From Cyanosarcina radialis HA8281-LM2 (GTDB taxonomy: Bacteria; Cyanobacteriota; Cyanobacteriia; Cyanobacteriales; CCAP-1448), in the NCBI GenBank assembly GCA_019359615.1, contig JAHHHA010000029.1:1-64000 (forward strand): a stretch of DNA of 64,000 nucleotides, given 5' to 3'. Positions 63,154-64,000 of this stretch are shown here, piece by piece. The first letter of the stretch is position 1. Each line of letters opens with the position of its first letter. The translations under genes and the position numbers were made by a program. The notes beneath the pieces were generated by a model. The model searched no databases, was not told the origin of the DNA, and saw nothing but the letters and a program-made list of their open reading frames with translations.

Positions 63154-63600
63154 CCTGTAATTTTTGCTAACGTAGATAAAGGATTAGTTAGAGGAATGCT
63201 GCGAAAAAATTGTCTAGATGCAGCTTTTGGGCAATTCCTTTCGATTCTCGCATGAGTGTGCTGGAAGCGTGGGGCTTATTTTGCCCAGGTAAATGCCTCT
63301 GGTACTAGCCAAACCTGTCCCAACTGTAGCGCCCATAGACCCAAAGACTTGAGCGTGCGAGTGCATCATTGTCGAGAGTGCGATTATACTTGTCATCGGG
63401 ATAGCGCAGCGGCTCAAATGGTGTTGATTCGAGGCTGGGAAAAAGTAGAGGTGGCGAGATGTCCGTCGCACGGACATCTTTCAGCAACCGTAGTACCCGT
63501 GGACAATCGGAGGCAAGAAATTGCCTGTGAAGTCTTACTGCCACGGGTCTTCGACCTAGATAGGTGGCGTAGTGCAGGCAGGCTTAAGCAGCAATCTTAA
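63154..63600 (+). pseudogene. tnpB: tnpB (IS200/IS605 family) C-terminal relic
   Basis: Only the C-terminal part of an IS200/IS605 TnpB remains. The segment RGMLRKNCLDAAFGQFLSIL is followed by an in-frame TGA at 63253-63255 where homologues continue, then QVNASGTSQTCPNC, HHCRECDYTCHRDSAAAQ, the zinc-finger and RuvC-III region with its Asp. The N-terminal half including the first RuvC parts is missing, so the gene is inactive. No TnpA is present. The 3' side could once have carried the right end and omega-RNA, but I cannot see them. Confidence 0.8.
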
Positions 63601-63646
63601 GAGAGCCACGCGCTATAAGCTTTGCGTTAGCGTCGAGAGATGTCAC

Positions 63647-64000
63647 ATGGCTGATATTCGCAAGTTAATCAATCAAATAGCCGATCGAGAGCAACAGCTA
63701 CGTTACACTCAGTTTATTGCCCCCTGCGTGCGCGGCGGACGACTGCGCACCTCTGTAGGAGGCATAGTATATACTTTCGCACCGCAACCGCGTGACTTTG
63801 AAGGCTGGGGGATATTTGAACCATCAGACGAGAAAACTGCTCGGTTAATAGAAGAACCGAGTTTGCCGCAAGTTGCTGAATACTTACAATTGCTCAAACC
63901 TCTGCGCTTGCGCCTAGCTTACGTCCTCAAGAGAAGAACTTGGTTGGCTTACCCAGTTAATGAGTCTGATATGCAGCAACGCTTGGGTGCTGCCAAACCC
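63647..64000 (+). CDS. Hypothetical protein, cut by the window edge
   Basis: The frame starts ATG (MADIRKLINQIADREQQL) and stays open for 118 codons to the last base of the window. The visible part has VYTFAPQPRDFEGWGIFEPSD and a strongly basic segment LRLRLAYVLKRRTWLAYPVN. I do not recognise a family. It is incomplete, so no domain call is made. Confidence 0.6.
   Translation, partial: MADIRKLINQIADREQQLRYTQFIAPCVRGGRLRTSVGGIVYTFAPQPRDFEGWGIFEPSDEKTARLIEEPSLPQVAEYLQLLKPLRLRLAYVLKRRTWLAYPVNESDMQQRLGAAKP

Overview
The window is chromosomal DNA from a cyanobacterium. The evidence is photosystem genes (psb27 for photosystem II assembly, psaK for photosystem I), the cyanobacterial ModB-ModC fusion, a SirB1-type protein, and dense HIP1-type GCGATCGC octamers throughout. 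The heavy load of short tandem and palindromic repeats resembles that of large filamentous cyanobacterial genomes. I cannot name the genus. I see no rRNA gene, no convincing tRNA and no CRISPR array.

Layout. 1-5.6 kb: repeats, a small coiled-coil membrane protein, citramalate synthase (cimA), a secreted glycoside-hydrolase-like protein, a 242-bp MITE and psb27. 5.7-9.9 kb: the phosphate transporter pstS-pstC-pstA-pstB, behind a four-repeat Pho-box. 10-26.9 kb: housekeeping and hypothetical genes, including a SirB1-like protein, a START-like protein, a mechanosensitive-channel-like protein, ligA, an FdhF/YdeP-type molybdoenzyme, queE, a SWIM-domain protein and an M32 carboxypeptidase. 27-35.9 kb: a methyltransferase, a GNAT protein, an NAD(P)-binding protein, rsmH, an S9 peptidase, a peroxiredoxin, a CPBP protease and nadA. 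36-39.2 kb: a copper cluster (chaperone, P-type ATPase, cupredoxin). 39.2-41.4 kb: a small toxin-antitoxin and nuclease patch. 41.4-44.6 kb: molybdate uptake (modBC fusion, modA), with modA bracketed by perfect 54-bp inverted repeats. 44.8-49.8 kb: recQ, a TetR/sterol-desaturase pair with matching operators, an orphan RNA ligase and psaK. 50-64 kb: a transglutaminase-fold membrane protein, a Rieske oxygenase, a propeller-diheme cytochrome, argG, secreted proteins, a DUF58 protein, a tnpB relic and one gene cut by the window edge.

How genes fit together. PstSCAB imports phosphate and is probably under SphR/PhoB-type control. The copper chaperone, Cu ATPase and cupredoxin form a copper-handling unit. 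ModA and ModBC supply molybdate, which the FdhF-like enzyme at 17.8-20.0 kb would need.

The most unusual theme is repeat DNA inside and at the ends of genes. At least six conserved genes (cimA, ligA, queE, an S9 peptidase, modBC, a transglutaminase-fold protein) carry repeat-derived segments that stay in frame and are translated. A seventh has a repeat-coded signal-peptide N-region. Several other genes take their stop codon from a repeat or MITE. Three MITE families can be defined by terminal inverted repeats, two of them with target-site duplications and one nested inside another element. This domestication of repeats as protein linkers is my best candidate for something worth following up.
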